Part shown: positions 57,370-64,000 of the stretch, piece by piece | Layout: every line of letters begins with the position of its first letter | Numbering within the stretch: the stretch's first letter is position 1 | Assembly (NCBI RefSeq): GCF_001517975.1 | Contig: NZ_KQ950182.1 | Location: forward strand, 18,196 to 82,195 | DNA length: 64,000 bases | Reading direction: 5' to 3' | From: Thermobifida cellulosilytica TB100 | Lineage (GTDB): Bacteria > Actinomycetota > Actinomycetes > Streptosporangiales > Streptosporangiaceae | Notes under the pieces: generated by a model | Databases searched by the model: none | The model's input: the letters and a program-made list of their open reading frames with translations, nothing else | Told to the model about the DNA's origin: nothing | Program-made: the position numbers and the translations under genes

Positions 57370-57714
57370 TTGACGCACAACGAGGACGCCGTCGGCCACG
57401 TGCGGGTCGAGGTCACCGCGGGCAGCAGCGAGGAGGCCCGGATGCTGGCCGACGCGGCGGTGGAGGCCCGCCTGGCCGCCTGCGCCCAGATCAGCGGCCC
57501 CATCACCAGCGTCTACCGGTGGGAGGGGCGCGTCCACGCCGACGAGGAGTGGCGGATCGTGTTCAAGACGGCCGACGACCGGCTGGCCGAGCTGACCGCG
57601 CTCCTGGTCGACCGGCACTCCTACGAGGTCCCCGAGATCGTCGCCGTCCCCGTCGAGGGCGGCAACCCCGAGTACCTCGACTGGGTCACCGAGTCCACCC
57701 GCCCCCGGCCATGA
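57370..57714 (+). CDS. cutA: CutA-type divalent-cation tolerance protein
   Basis: 114 residues of ferredoxin-like CutA1 fold: VEVTAGSSEEARMLADAAVE, LAACAQISGPITSVYRWEGR, HADEEWRIVFKTADDRLAEL and HSYEVPEIVAVPVEGGNPEY. The A-C-A-Q-I and Y-R-W-E-G patterns are diagnostic. Trimeric in all known structures; physiological role still unsettled (copper tolerance in E. coli). I use TTG 57370 because GGGAG lies eight bases upstream and no ATG or GTG fits the N terminus better. The following gene overlaps its stop (ATGA). Confidence 0.9.
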   Translation: MTHNEDAVGHVRVEVTAGSSEEARMLADAAVEARLAACAQISGPITSVYRWEGRVHADEEWRIVFKTADDRLAELTALLVDRHSYEVPEIVAVPVEGGNPEYLDWVTESTRPRP

Positions 57715-58304
57715 CCGGCCCGCTCGACCGGTTCTGCCCGGTCCTGCTGCACAGCCCCCTGGGCGCGGCCGCCGACTGGGGAAGCCTGCCGGACGACCTC
57801 GCGGCCCGGGGCGTCGAGACCGTCGTCGTCGCGGTCACCGACGACGACCGCCCGCCGTACGCGGCCCGCTACGTGGCGCGCGCCTCCCTCCAGATCGCGG
57901 CCGCCGCCCCCGCCCGCCCGCTGCTGCTCGTGGCCGCCGGGGCGGCCGGGCCGCTGGTCCCCGCCGTGGCCGCCGCCCAGCGCGCCGCCCGCCGCACGGT
58001 CGCCGGGTACCTCCTGGTGGACGCGCTCCTCCCGCAGCCGGGCACCCCCACCCGGGCCGAGCTCGCCGCCGCCCAGCAGCACCTCGACCCGCCGGTGCGC
58101 CCGCCCGACTTCTTCACCGAGCCGCTGCCGATGACCGCGGACTGGCCGGACGCCCCCTGCGGGTACCTGCGCACCGGAGACGGCTACGCCCACTCCGCGC
58201 ACCTGGCTGAGCTGCGCTCCTGGCCGGTACGCCGCAAACACGGGGAGCCGCTGGCGGACGCGCTGGAGGCGTTGGCCGCACAGGTGTGGCCGGACGATGT
58301 CTGA
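57711..58304 (+). CDS. Alpha/beta-hydrolase-like protein lacking a visible nucleophile
   Basis: 197 residues. Alternating hydrophobic strands (FCPVLLHSPLGAAADWGSLP, RPLLLVAAGAAGPLVPAVAA) and the C-terminal GDGYAHSAHLAELRSWPV pattern recall small alpha/beta hydrolases. At the nucleophile elbow, however, the sequence reads AAGAAGPL with no Ser, Asp or Cys, so it is probably not a hydrolase. ATG 57711 overlaps the cutA stop by four bases, implying coupled translation. No characterised family recognised. Confidence 0.55.
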   Translation: MTGPLDRFCPVLLHSPLGAAADWGSLPDDLAARGVETVVVAVTDDDRPPYAARYVARASLQIAAAAPARPLLLVAAGAAGPLVPAVAAAQRAARRTVAGYLLVDALLPQPGTPTRAELAAAQQHLDPPVRPPDFFTEPLPMTADWPDAPCGYLRTGDGYAHSAHLAELRSWPVRRKHGEPLADALEALAAQVWPDDV

Positions 58305-58448
58305 GCTCCGCCCCGGAGTCACCCCACAGAACGGACAGACTTGGCTAGGCTGTGGGCTGGCTCTAGTCTGGCCGAATCCGACTGTTGGACCAGCTCGGCC
58401 GCGTCTGCGCGTCCGAGGCCACCAGAACCAAGGAAGGGACGGTGTCAC

Positions 58449-60020
58449 GTGGATCGCTGCGCGCTGTTCGTCGACGCCGGATACCTCCTGGCCGAGGGCG
58501 CGATGGCGGTGCACGGAACACGCGACCGCGACTCGGTGTCGTGGGACTACGCGGCGCTCGTGCAGCTCCTCAACGAGGTCGCCCGAGACCGCACAGGACT
58601 CCCCCTGCTCCGCTGCTACTGGTACGAGGCGGTCACCGACGGCCGCCGCTCCCAGGAGCAGGAGGGCATCGCGGACATCCCCGGCGTGAAGTTCCGCGCC
58701 GCCCGCATCCGCCCCGGTCGGCGAGAAGGCGTCGAGAACTATGTGCAGAAGGACCTGATCCCGCTGGCCCGCACCGGCGCCATCTGCGACGCCGTACTCA
58801 TCTGCGGTGACGAGGACATGGCGCCCGTCGTCGCCGAGGCCCAGGAGCTCGGGGTCCGGGTCACGGTGGTGAACATCTCGATCGAGGGCAACTGGACCAT
58901 CTCGCGTGCGCTGCGCCGCGAGTGCGACGACCTCATCGAGCTCGGCGCGGGACACCTGCGCCCGCACGTCAACCTGCTGGAGGCGGGGGCGGGTCCGGCC
59001 GACGACACCATCCCGTCCGGGCAGAACGGCCCGCTGGCCAACGGCCGGTCGCGTGCCAACACCGGCCCCTCGACCGCGCAGCCCGCCACCGCCCACCCCG
59101 GGTCGGCCCGGGTGGAGCCCGCGGCCATGGAGGCCATGTTCGCGGCGACGGGCGCGCAGGCGGCCGCCCCCGGCAGCGCCATGGAGCAGTTGCGGGCGAT
59201 GCGCCAGAGCCTCGCCCAGCACCGCGGCGACCACCTCGCCGTGCAGAACCCCGCCGCCATGGAGCCCCGCACCGGCGGCCAGCCCTCCATGAACCCGGCT
59301 GCGGGCTATCCGGCGCAGCACGCCACCGGAGCCCACCCCAGCATGGCGGGCCTGGCCAACGCCCCGACCGGCGCCCAGCAGAGCCACGCCGCGGCTCCCA
59401 CGGGAGCGTATCCAGCCATGCGCCCCCAGGGGTATCCGACCCCCGGACGGGGGCAGCCGGGCCAGGCCCAGACCCCGCCCCGGGACCCGGCGATGGGCGG
59501 CTACGAACGGGAGGCGCCACCACCACCGCCCAGGGAGGCTCCCCCAGAGCCGCGATTCGGCAACACTGGCGAGAATCCGGGATATGGGGGTAACACCGGC
59601 CCAAACCCTACTTTTGGGGCCAGTACGGGAACTGACGCCCGTTACCGGAGCGCGCAACGACCCCGCCAGGGGTTCGAGCCCGCTGCTGGCCCCCGCCCGC
59701 AGAACAACAACCAGACACCGCACCACGCTTACCCCGGCCCCGCACCGCGCCTGGAGTACGCACAGTCTGGCGGCCGTACGATCGAGGAGGCCGTCAGCAT
59801 CGCCCACAAGGAGGGCAACGACTTCGCCGAGTCGATCGCCCGGGACGCCCCCGTGCTGTGGCTCGAAGCGGTGTTGGCACGCAAACCCCGCATGCCCTCC
59901 GACCTGGAAGCCCGTCTGCTCCAGGGCTCTGCGCTGCCCGTCGACTTCCTGTTACGGGACGAGGTCCGACACGCGCTGCGCCAGGGCTTCTGGGATGCTT
60001 TGGAGCGCTCCCGCGCGTGA
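58449..60020 (+). CDS. NYN-domain protein with long disordered linker
   Basis: 523 residues in three parts. Residues 1-180 form a PIN-like NYN nuclease domain: CALFVDAGYLLAEGAMAVHG gives the first Asp, ENYVQKDLIPLARTGAICDA and VLICGDEDMAPVVAEAQELG the second Asp cluster, then VTVVNISIEGNWTISRALRR. Residues about 190-440 are low-complexity Pro/Gly/Ala/Gln/Asn. Residues 440-523 form a helical C-terminal domain (TIEEAVSIAHKEGNDFAESI, LWLEAVLARKPRMPSDLEAR). NYN domains are putative RNases; the acidic residues seem preserved. GTG 58449 has AGGGA eight bases upstream. The TPR-like gene follows after 33 bases. Confidence 0.82.
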   Translation: MDRCALFVDAGYLLAEGAMAVHGTRDRDSVSWDYAALVQLLNEVARDRTGLPLLRCYWYEAVTDGRRSQEQEGIADIPGVKFRAARIRPGRREGVENYVQKDLIPLARTGAICDAVLICGDEDMAPVVAEAQELGVRVTVVNISIEGNWTISRALRRECDDLIELGAGHLRPHVNLLEAGAGPADDTIPSGQNGPLANGRSRANTGPSTAQPATAHPGSARVEPAAMEAMFAATGAQAAAPGSAMEQLRAMRQSLAQHRGDHLAVQNPAAMEPRTGGQPSMNPAAGYPAQHATGAHPSMAGLANAPTGAQQSHAAAPTGAYPAMRPQGYPTPGRGQPGQAQTPPRDPAMGGYEREAPPPPPREAPPEPRFGNTGENPGYGGNTGPNPTFGASTGTDARYRSAQRPRQGFEPAAGPRPQNNNQTPHHAYPGPAPRLEYAQSGGRTIEEAVSIAHKEGNDFAESIARDAPVLWLEAVLARKPRMPSDLEARLLQGSALPVDFLLRDEVRHALRQGFWDALERSRA

Positions 60021-60053
60021 CCACCGGGGCCGCGAGCAGCAGGAAGGACCGCG

Positions 60054-60611
60054 ATGACCCGCGTGACGACAGCAGACCTCGACCGGTTGGAGTTCCAAGC
60101 CGTACAGTCCGGGGACCACGCCGCGGTCGCCGAGCAGTTGATCGACCTGGCCAACCGGGTGGCGGCCGACAGCGAGATCTGCCGGGCCGAACTGTTCGTG
60201 CGCGCGGGGGAGCAGTGGCAGATCGCCCAGGAGGCCGAGCTGGCGGCGCGGGCCTACCAGCGGGCGATCGACGACGGCGGCGAGACCATCATCGACGCCC
60301 GCGCCCTCCTGGCCGGGGCCCTGCTGGAACTCGACCGGCGTGACGAAGCGTATGCCCAACTCGACCGGCTGAGAGCCGTCGGCGTCCGCAACCTCCCCAC
60401 CTACATCCACGTCACCGAGACCCTGATGGCCCACGGCGACCTGGACAACGCGCACGCCTGGGCCACCCGGGGCGTCGAGTACTTCCGCCACCAGGACGTC
60501 TCCCCCTACATGCACGACCTGCTGATGGAGCTGCTGCGCATCCGCTACCGGATCCGCCTCGACCTGGGCCTGTCGGAGGACCAGATGGACCGGATGCTCG
60601 ACAGCGACTGA
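60054..60611 (+). CDS. TPR-like helical protein
   Basis: 185 residues composed of paired helices: ICRAELFVRAGEQWQIAQEA, AARAYQRAIDDGGETIIDAR, LLAGALLELDRRDEAYAQLD and TLMAHGDLDNAHAWATRGVE. The G/A-x-L-L-x-L-x-R-x-x-E-A-Y spacing is that of tetratricopeptide repeats, three to four in number. No catalytic motif. Likely a scaffold or adaptor; cotranscription with the NYN gene suggests it serves that protein (inference). RBS AGGAAGGACCGCG. Confidence 0.75.
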   Translation: MTRVTTADLDRLEFQAVQSGDHAAVAEQLIDLANRVAADSEICRAELFVRAGEQWQIAQEAELAARAYQRAIDDGGETIIDARALLAGALLELDRRDEAYAQLDRLRAVGVRNLPTYIHVTETLMAHGDLDNAHAWATRGVEYFRHQDVSPYMHDLLMELLRIRYRIRLDLGLSEDQMDRMLDSD

Positions 60612-60660
60612 GCCTGCGCCCGCCGGGAGGGGACGCGCCCCTCCGGACGGCGACACACCC

Positions 60661-60711
60661 ACGGGGCCGGACCCTCCCGCACGGGAAGCGGCCGGCCCCG
60701 TTCTCGTGCCC
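60661..60711 (+). terminator. Terminator after the NYN-TPR operon
   Basis: 10-bp stem (60661-60670 with 60702-60711) with a 31-base loop, followed by TTCTCGT; a second smaller hairpin precedes it (60623-60646). Confidence 0.55.
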
Positions 60712-60742
60712 GGCAGCCGGGCGGCGCCGTTCGCGTCGGGCC

Positions 60743-61054
60743 TCAGCGGTCCGCGTCCCCGCCCCCGTTCCGGGACAGCACGAACCCGCCCCGGCCGTGG
60801 ACGGCCCGGTGGAGTCCCTCGGCCGCGAGGGACTCCACCGCCTTGACCGCGCTGTCCCCCGGGACACGCCGAACTCCTGGCGCAGTTGGTTCAGGCACGG
60901 AATGGGACGGCCCGGAGGGTAGCGGCCCGACTCGATAGCGGGCCACGAGGATCGCGGTCAACTGACGCCACACAGGGTCCATGCCCCCGTGGGCGATCGC
61001 GCTGTCAGGGCCGTATCCGGGTGGCAGGTCCGTGTAGACAGCTTGCACCGGCAC
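60743..61054 (-). pseudogene. GntR-family regulator fragment with two compensating frameshifts
   Basis: The minus-strand frame begins MDPVWRQLTAILVARYR after a 24-residue lead and ends AVKAVESLAAEGLHRAVHGR, GGFVLSRN, both typical of the GntR winged helix. Between them the frame gives GPLPSGPSHSVPEPTAPG, while the neighbouring frame reads SGRYPPGRPIPCLNQLRQEF followed by GVSRGTA, the real GntR helix-turn-helix. One extra base near 60931 and two extra bases near 60849-60852 shift the frame out and back (+1, +2). As written, the recognition helix is destroyed. No effector domain follows, so a short regulator was the ancestral state. Sequencing error is unlikely to produce both changes but must be excluded. 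Confidence 0.75.
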
Positions 61055-61309
61055 GGGAAACGGAAATCTTTTGGGGAAGTTTGGAGAAATCCGAGGACTT
61101 CCTGAGAACAGTTCACACAGTTGGGTGCAGTTCGGGGGGACGACAGAAGGACCCGGCGGACGTGGGCGCGTCCCCGGGCCGTGGCGGAACGCCGCGCGGC
61201 CGGACGCGGGCGGGACGGACGGGTGGGACGGTTTCCGACACCTTGCGCGGCCGAGGGCGGCCCCAGAGGGCGCAGCACGGCGTCTCCGGGCCGCTGCCCG
61301 GGGCCTGGC

Positions 61310-61708
61310 TCACTCCGTGGCCAGCGGCGCGTACAGGTCCACGGCGTTGCCGTCGGGGTCGCGCACGACGGCGTAGCGCTGCCCTCACGGCGCGTCCCAG
61401 GGGGCGGCCACGCCCGGGTGTCCGGCACCGGTCAGCTCGGCGTAGGCGGCGTCCACCTCGGCGGGACTGCCGCACTCGAACGCCAGCCCGATCCGCCCGG
61501 CGGTCCCGTCCCCCTTCCAGTCCGGGGTGAAGGAGCGGACCACCTCGTCGGTGTCCCAGGCCAGCCGCATGCCTCCGGCGAGCGCCACCTCGACGTGCGG
61601 GGACGACTCCGCCCCGGCGGGCACGTCCACGCCCAGGCGCCGGTGGAACGCCAGCGAGCGGGCCATGTCGGAGGTGGTGATGCCGATGTAGTTGAACGTG
61701 ACCGCCAT
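61310..61708 (-). pseudogene. VOC/glyoxalase-family protein with premature TGA
   Basis: From ATG 61708 the protein starts VTFNYIGITTSDMARSLAFH and continues through RIGLAFECGSPAEVDAAYAE to AAPWDAP, where TGA (61385-61387) interrupts. The same frame then resumes as GQRYAVVRDPDGNAVDLYAP and stops at 61310-61312. VOC proteins have FWGQRYA at this point, so TGG has become TGA. Full length would be 132 codons including the interrupted one, normal for a single VOC module; the truncated product (107 residues) loses the last strand with the conserved metal Glu/Asp region. Product would be a metal-dependent lyase or dioxygenase-like protein of unknown substrate. Confidence 0.78.
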
Positions 61709-62218
61709 GCCTCCAACCTAGGCCGCCCCGGCCGCCCCGCCCTTGAAGGAAACGGACACGTCAGCGGCGCTCCGCGCGGCGCGGGCGGCCGGACGGGACG
61801 GGGAGCGGCCTGCCCGCCCGGATTTCGGCCAGGCAAAGTCAAGCACCAACACACCATCATGTTGTGTCTCATTCGGGTGAGCACCACTAGATGATGTGTT
61901 GTAGAGTCATGCCCCGCCGACGGTTCACCGCGGGAGAGCAAGGCCGCGGTGACGGGAGGACGGCGTGTTCTCGGGCTGCCCGGAAACGGTGCACAGGGTC
62001 GAGTCCGCAGTCAGCCGCCGCTCCCGGGACAGGTCAGCGACAGCACACGACGACGCGGGGAGGAACGCGCCCGCGGCCCGCCGTCGGCAGCGCCCCCGGC
62101 GCACCCACGGGGCGGCCGGAGCCGCCGCGCAGCATCCCACGGACACACGCCACGTGCTCCTTCGGCATGCGCGCGGACCCCGCCCCGACCGGTTGTCACC
62201 TACCAGGTTGGAGCCACC
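61709..62218 (+). other. Control region and long leader of nrdA
   Basis: 510 bases. An AT-richer core (61836-61912) holds the paired NrdR-type boxes. The remaining 310 bases up to the TTG start are GC-rich, potentially structured, and contain no supported gene; no B12-box pattern of cobalamin riboswitches was found. Confidence 0.5.
61851..61899 (+). promoter_or_regulatory. Paired NrdR-type boxes
   Basis: ACACCATCATGTTGTGT (61851-61867) and CCACTAGATGATGTGT (61884-61899) both match the CAC/GTGT-flanked palindrome recognised by NrdR. Their right half-sites are 32 bases apart, about three helical turns, the usual arrangement at nrd promoters. NrdR would repress the operon when ATP/dATP signals sufficiency. 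Confidence 0.75.
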
Positions 62219-64000
62219 TTGACCATCGACACGCACGTCGATTCCGCCGCGCCCGCAGCCGGTGTCCCCGAGGACCGGATCAGGCAGGTGGTCACCGAGG
62301 CGTGCCAGGGACTGCCCGGCGCGTCGGCGGAGAGGGTCATCGCGGAGGCCAGGCGCGGGCTGTACCCGGGCATCACCCCCGCAGAACTCGAACTCGCGCT
62401 GATCATGGCGGCGCGCGCCTTCGTCGAGACCGACCCCGACTACTCCCAGGTCAGCGCCCGGCTGCTGCTGGACAAGCTCCGCCGCGAGGCGCTGACCTTC
62501 CTCAGCGGGCGCCCCGACGAGGCCACCCACGCCGACATGGCCCGGCGCTACCCCGACTACCTGCGCGCCTACGTCGCGCGCGGCATCGAACTGGAGCAGC
62601 TCACCCCCGAACTCGCCGACTTCGACCTGGACCGCCTCGGCGCCGCGCTGCGCCCCGAACGCGACCTGAACTTCACCTACCTGGGCCTGCAAACCCTCTA
62701 CGACCGCTACTTCCTGCACCACGAGGGCACCCGCTACGAGCTGCCGCAGGCGTTCCTCATGCGGGTGGCCATGGGCCTGGCGCTGCGTGAGGACGACCGG
62801 AACGCGCGGGCGGTCGAGTTCTACGAGCTGCTGTCCTCGTTCGACTTCATGTGCTCCACGCCGACCCTGTTCAACGCGGGGACCCGGCGTCCGCAACTGT
62901 CCTCCTGCTTCCTCACCACCGTCGGCGACGACCTCGCCGAGATCTTCCGCGCCATCAGCAACAACGCCCTGCTGTCCAAGTACTCGGGCGGCCTCGGCAA
63001 CGACTGGACGCCCGTGCGCGGCCTGGGCGCCCACATCAGGGGCACCAACGGCAGGAGCCAGGGCGTCGTCCCGTTCCTCAAGATCGCCAACGACACGGCG
63101 GTGGCGGTCAACCAGGGCGGCAAACGCAAAGGAGCGGTCTGCGCCTACCTGGAGACCTGGCACATCGACATCGAGGAGTTCCTCGACCTGCGCAAGAACA
63201 CCGGCGACGAGCGCCGCCGCACCCACGACATGAACACCGCCAACTGGGTGCCCGACCTGTTCCTGGAACGGGTGGAGAGCGACGCCCAGTGGACCCTGTT
63301 CTCCCCCGACGAGGTGCCCGACCTGCACGACCGCTACGGCGAGGACTTCGCGCGCGCCTACACCGCCTACGAGCGCGCCGCCGACCGGGGCGAGATCCGC
63401 GTGTTCCGCCGGGTGCGCGCCGTGGACCTGTGGCGGCGCATGCTCACCATGCTGTTCGAGACCGGGCACCCGTGGATCACCTTCAAGGACCCGTGCAACC
63501 TGCGCTCCCCGCAGCAGCACGTCGGCGTGGTCCACTCCTCCAACCTGTGCACCGAGATCACCCTCAACACCAGCCTCGACGAGATCGCCGTGTGCAACCT
63601 GGGCTCGGTGAACCTCGCCAACCACGTCGGCCCCGACGGGCTGGACGCCGAGCGGCTGCGCCGGACCGTGCGCACCGCCGTGCGCATGCTCGACAACGTC
63701 ATCGACGTGAACCTGTACACCGTGCCCGAGGCCGAGCGCGCCAACCTGCGGCACCGCCCGATCGGCCTGGGGCTGATGGGCTACCAGGACGCGCTGTTCC
63801 GGCTGCGGCTGCCCACGGCCTCGCCGCAGGCCGTGGAGTTCGCCGACGAGAGCATGGAGCTGATCAGCTACTACGCGATCGAGGCGTCCGCGGACCTGGC
63901 GGCCGAGCGCGGCCGCTACGCCACCTTCGACGGGTCGCTGTGGAGCCGGGGCGTCCTGCCGATCGACTCGCTGGAGCTGCTCGCCGAGGCGCGCCGCGGC
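62219..64000 (+). CDS. nrdA: Ribonucleoside-diphosphate reductase large subunit, class I (3' end outside window)
   Basis: 594 codons are present and the frame is open at the window end. Reduces ribonucleoside diphosphates to deoxy forms together with a NrdB radical subunit expected downstream. Visible: the N-terminal domain [20 protein letters not shown] with [18 protein letters not shown], redox Cys in [13 protein letters not shown], and the active-site loop [13 protein letters not shown] containing the N-x-C-x-E triad. The partner Cys is in [13 protein letters not shown], followed by [20 protein letters not shown] 62219 follows GGAG by five bases. The first 30 residues lack the KRDG-type hairpin that begins an ATP cone, although helices resembling the rest of the cone are present, so dATP feedback may be altered. 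Preceded by NrdR-type boxes. Confidence 0.94.
   Translation, partial: MTIDTHVDSAAPAAGVPEDRIRQVVTEACQGLPGASAERVIAEARRGLYPGITPAELELALIMAARAFVETDPDYSQVSARLLLDKLRREALTFLSGRPDEATHADMARRYPDYLRAYVARGIELEQLTPELADFDLDRLGAALRPERDLNFTYLGLQTLYDRYFLHHEGTRYELPQAFLMRVAMGLALREDDRNARAVEFYELLSSFDFMCSTPTLFNAGTRRPQLSSCFLTTVGDDLAEIFRAISNNALLSKYSGGLGNDWTPVRGLGAHIRGTNGRSQGVVPFLKIANDTAVAVNQGGKRKGAVCAYLETWHIDIEEFLDLRKNTGDERRRTHDMNTANWVPDLFLERVESDAQWTLFSPDEVPDLHDRYGEDFARAYTAYERAADRGEIRVFRRVRAVDLWRRMLTMLFETGHPWITFKDPCNLRSPQQHVGVVHSSNLCTEITLNTSLDEIAVCNLGSVNLANHVGPDGLDAERLRRTVRTAVRMLDNVIDVNLYTVPEAERANLRHRPIGLGLMGYQDALFRLRLPTASPQAVEFADESMELISYYAIEASADLAAERGRYATFDGSLWSRGVLPIDSLELLAEARRG

Noticed and set aside
59660..59690. 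T-loop-like GGTTCGAGCCC suggesting a tRNA
   Set aside because: It lies inside the NYN coding frame and no acceptor or anticodon arm pairs around it.
61385..61387. Selenocysteine at the VOC TGA codon
   Set aside because: The conserved residue is Trp, not Cys, and no downstream SECIS-like hairpin was seen.
61900..62218. Cobalamin riboswitch in the nrdA leader, as known for some actinomycete nrdAB operons
   Set aside because: No B12 box or the usual conserved core pattern could be traced; only generic GC-rich stems.

Overview
The window is very GC-rich, uses GTG/TTG starts freely and encodes Lsr2, a SigE-family (ECF-like) sigma factor, an IclR regulator, a DUF3151-type protein and many short-linker divergent operons. 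This points to a filamentous high-GC actinomycete, most likely Streptosporangiales/Nocardiopsaceae-like; the genus is an inference only.

Layout. 1-9.4 kb: a secreted-protein tail, an anti-sigma-type ATPase, a GlsB-type stress membrane protein, a broken aldehyde-dehydrogenase-like gene, small membrane proteins, an SDR, and a phosphoketolase-acetate kinase pair (xfp-ackA) followed by a thioesterase. 9.5-37.4 kb: a continuous catabolic island of about 28 kb. It holds hydantoinase/dihydropyrimidinase, a nitrilase-superfamily amidohydrolase and an LLM flavin oxidoreductase (minus-strand operon); enoyl-CoA hydratase with a family-5 ABC importer (two paralogous binding lipoproteins, two permeases, two ATPases in separate operons); an IclR regulator; an NDP-forming acyl-CoA synthetase; a dimethylglycine/sarcosine-dehydrogenase-like FAD-THF enzyme with PurU; a Zn alcohol dehydrogenase with an aldehyde dehydrogenase; and an operon of a PF06684-type protein, a class III aminotransferase, a crotonyl-CoA carboxylase/reductase (CCR) interrupted by an amber codon, and a ThDP enzyme. 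37.4-47.5 kb: AlkZ-like protein, PPOX flavoprotein, Lsr2, tRNA-Ser(GCU), sigma factor, a Cys-rich barrel protein with a MauE-like partner, hisC and an unusual regulator. 47.5-57.7 kb: housekeeping block murA, purC, purB, purD, purA, DUF3151, fba, pyrE, cutA. 57.7-64 kb: NYN and TPR-like proteins, two decayed genes (GntR, VOC) and the start of nrdA behind paired NrdR-type boxes.

The strongest non-obvious signal is a repeated inverted operator built from the half-site TGAACC/GGTTCA. It sits in seven intergenic regions of the catabolic island and several copies overlap or abut recognisable TTGACA promoters. This unites the island as one regulon, and the IclR protein encoded in its middle is the natural candidate ligand-responsive regulator (inference). 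The enzyme set fits uptake and opening of a cyclic ureide/imide or hydantoin-like ring, de-carbamoylation, transamination or N-demethylation with the C1 unit leaving as formate through PurU, and oxidation or CoA-activation of the carbon skeleton. The true substrate cannot be read from sequence.

Four genes are visibly broken: the ALDH-like gene (one-base deletion plus TGA at an expected Trp), CCR (TAG at an expected Gln), GntR (two compensating frameshifts) and VOC (TGA at an expected Trp). The three stop codons are all GC-to-AT changes. They may be real decay or residual sequence error; read-level checking decides.
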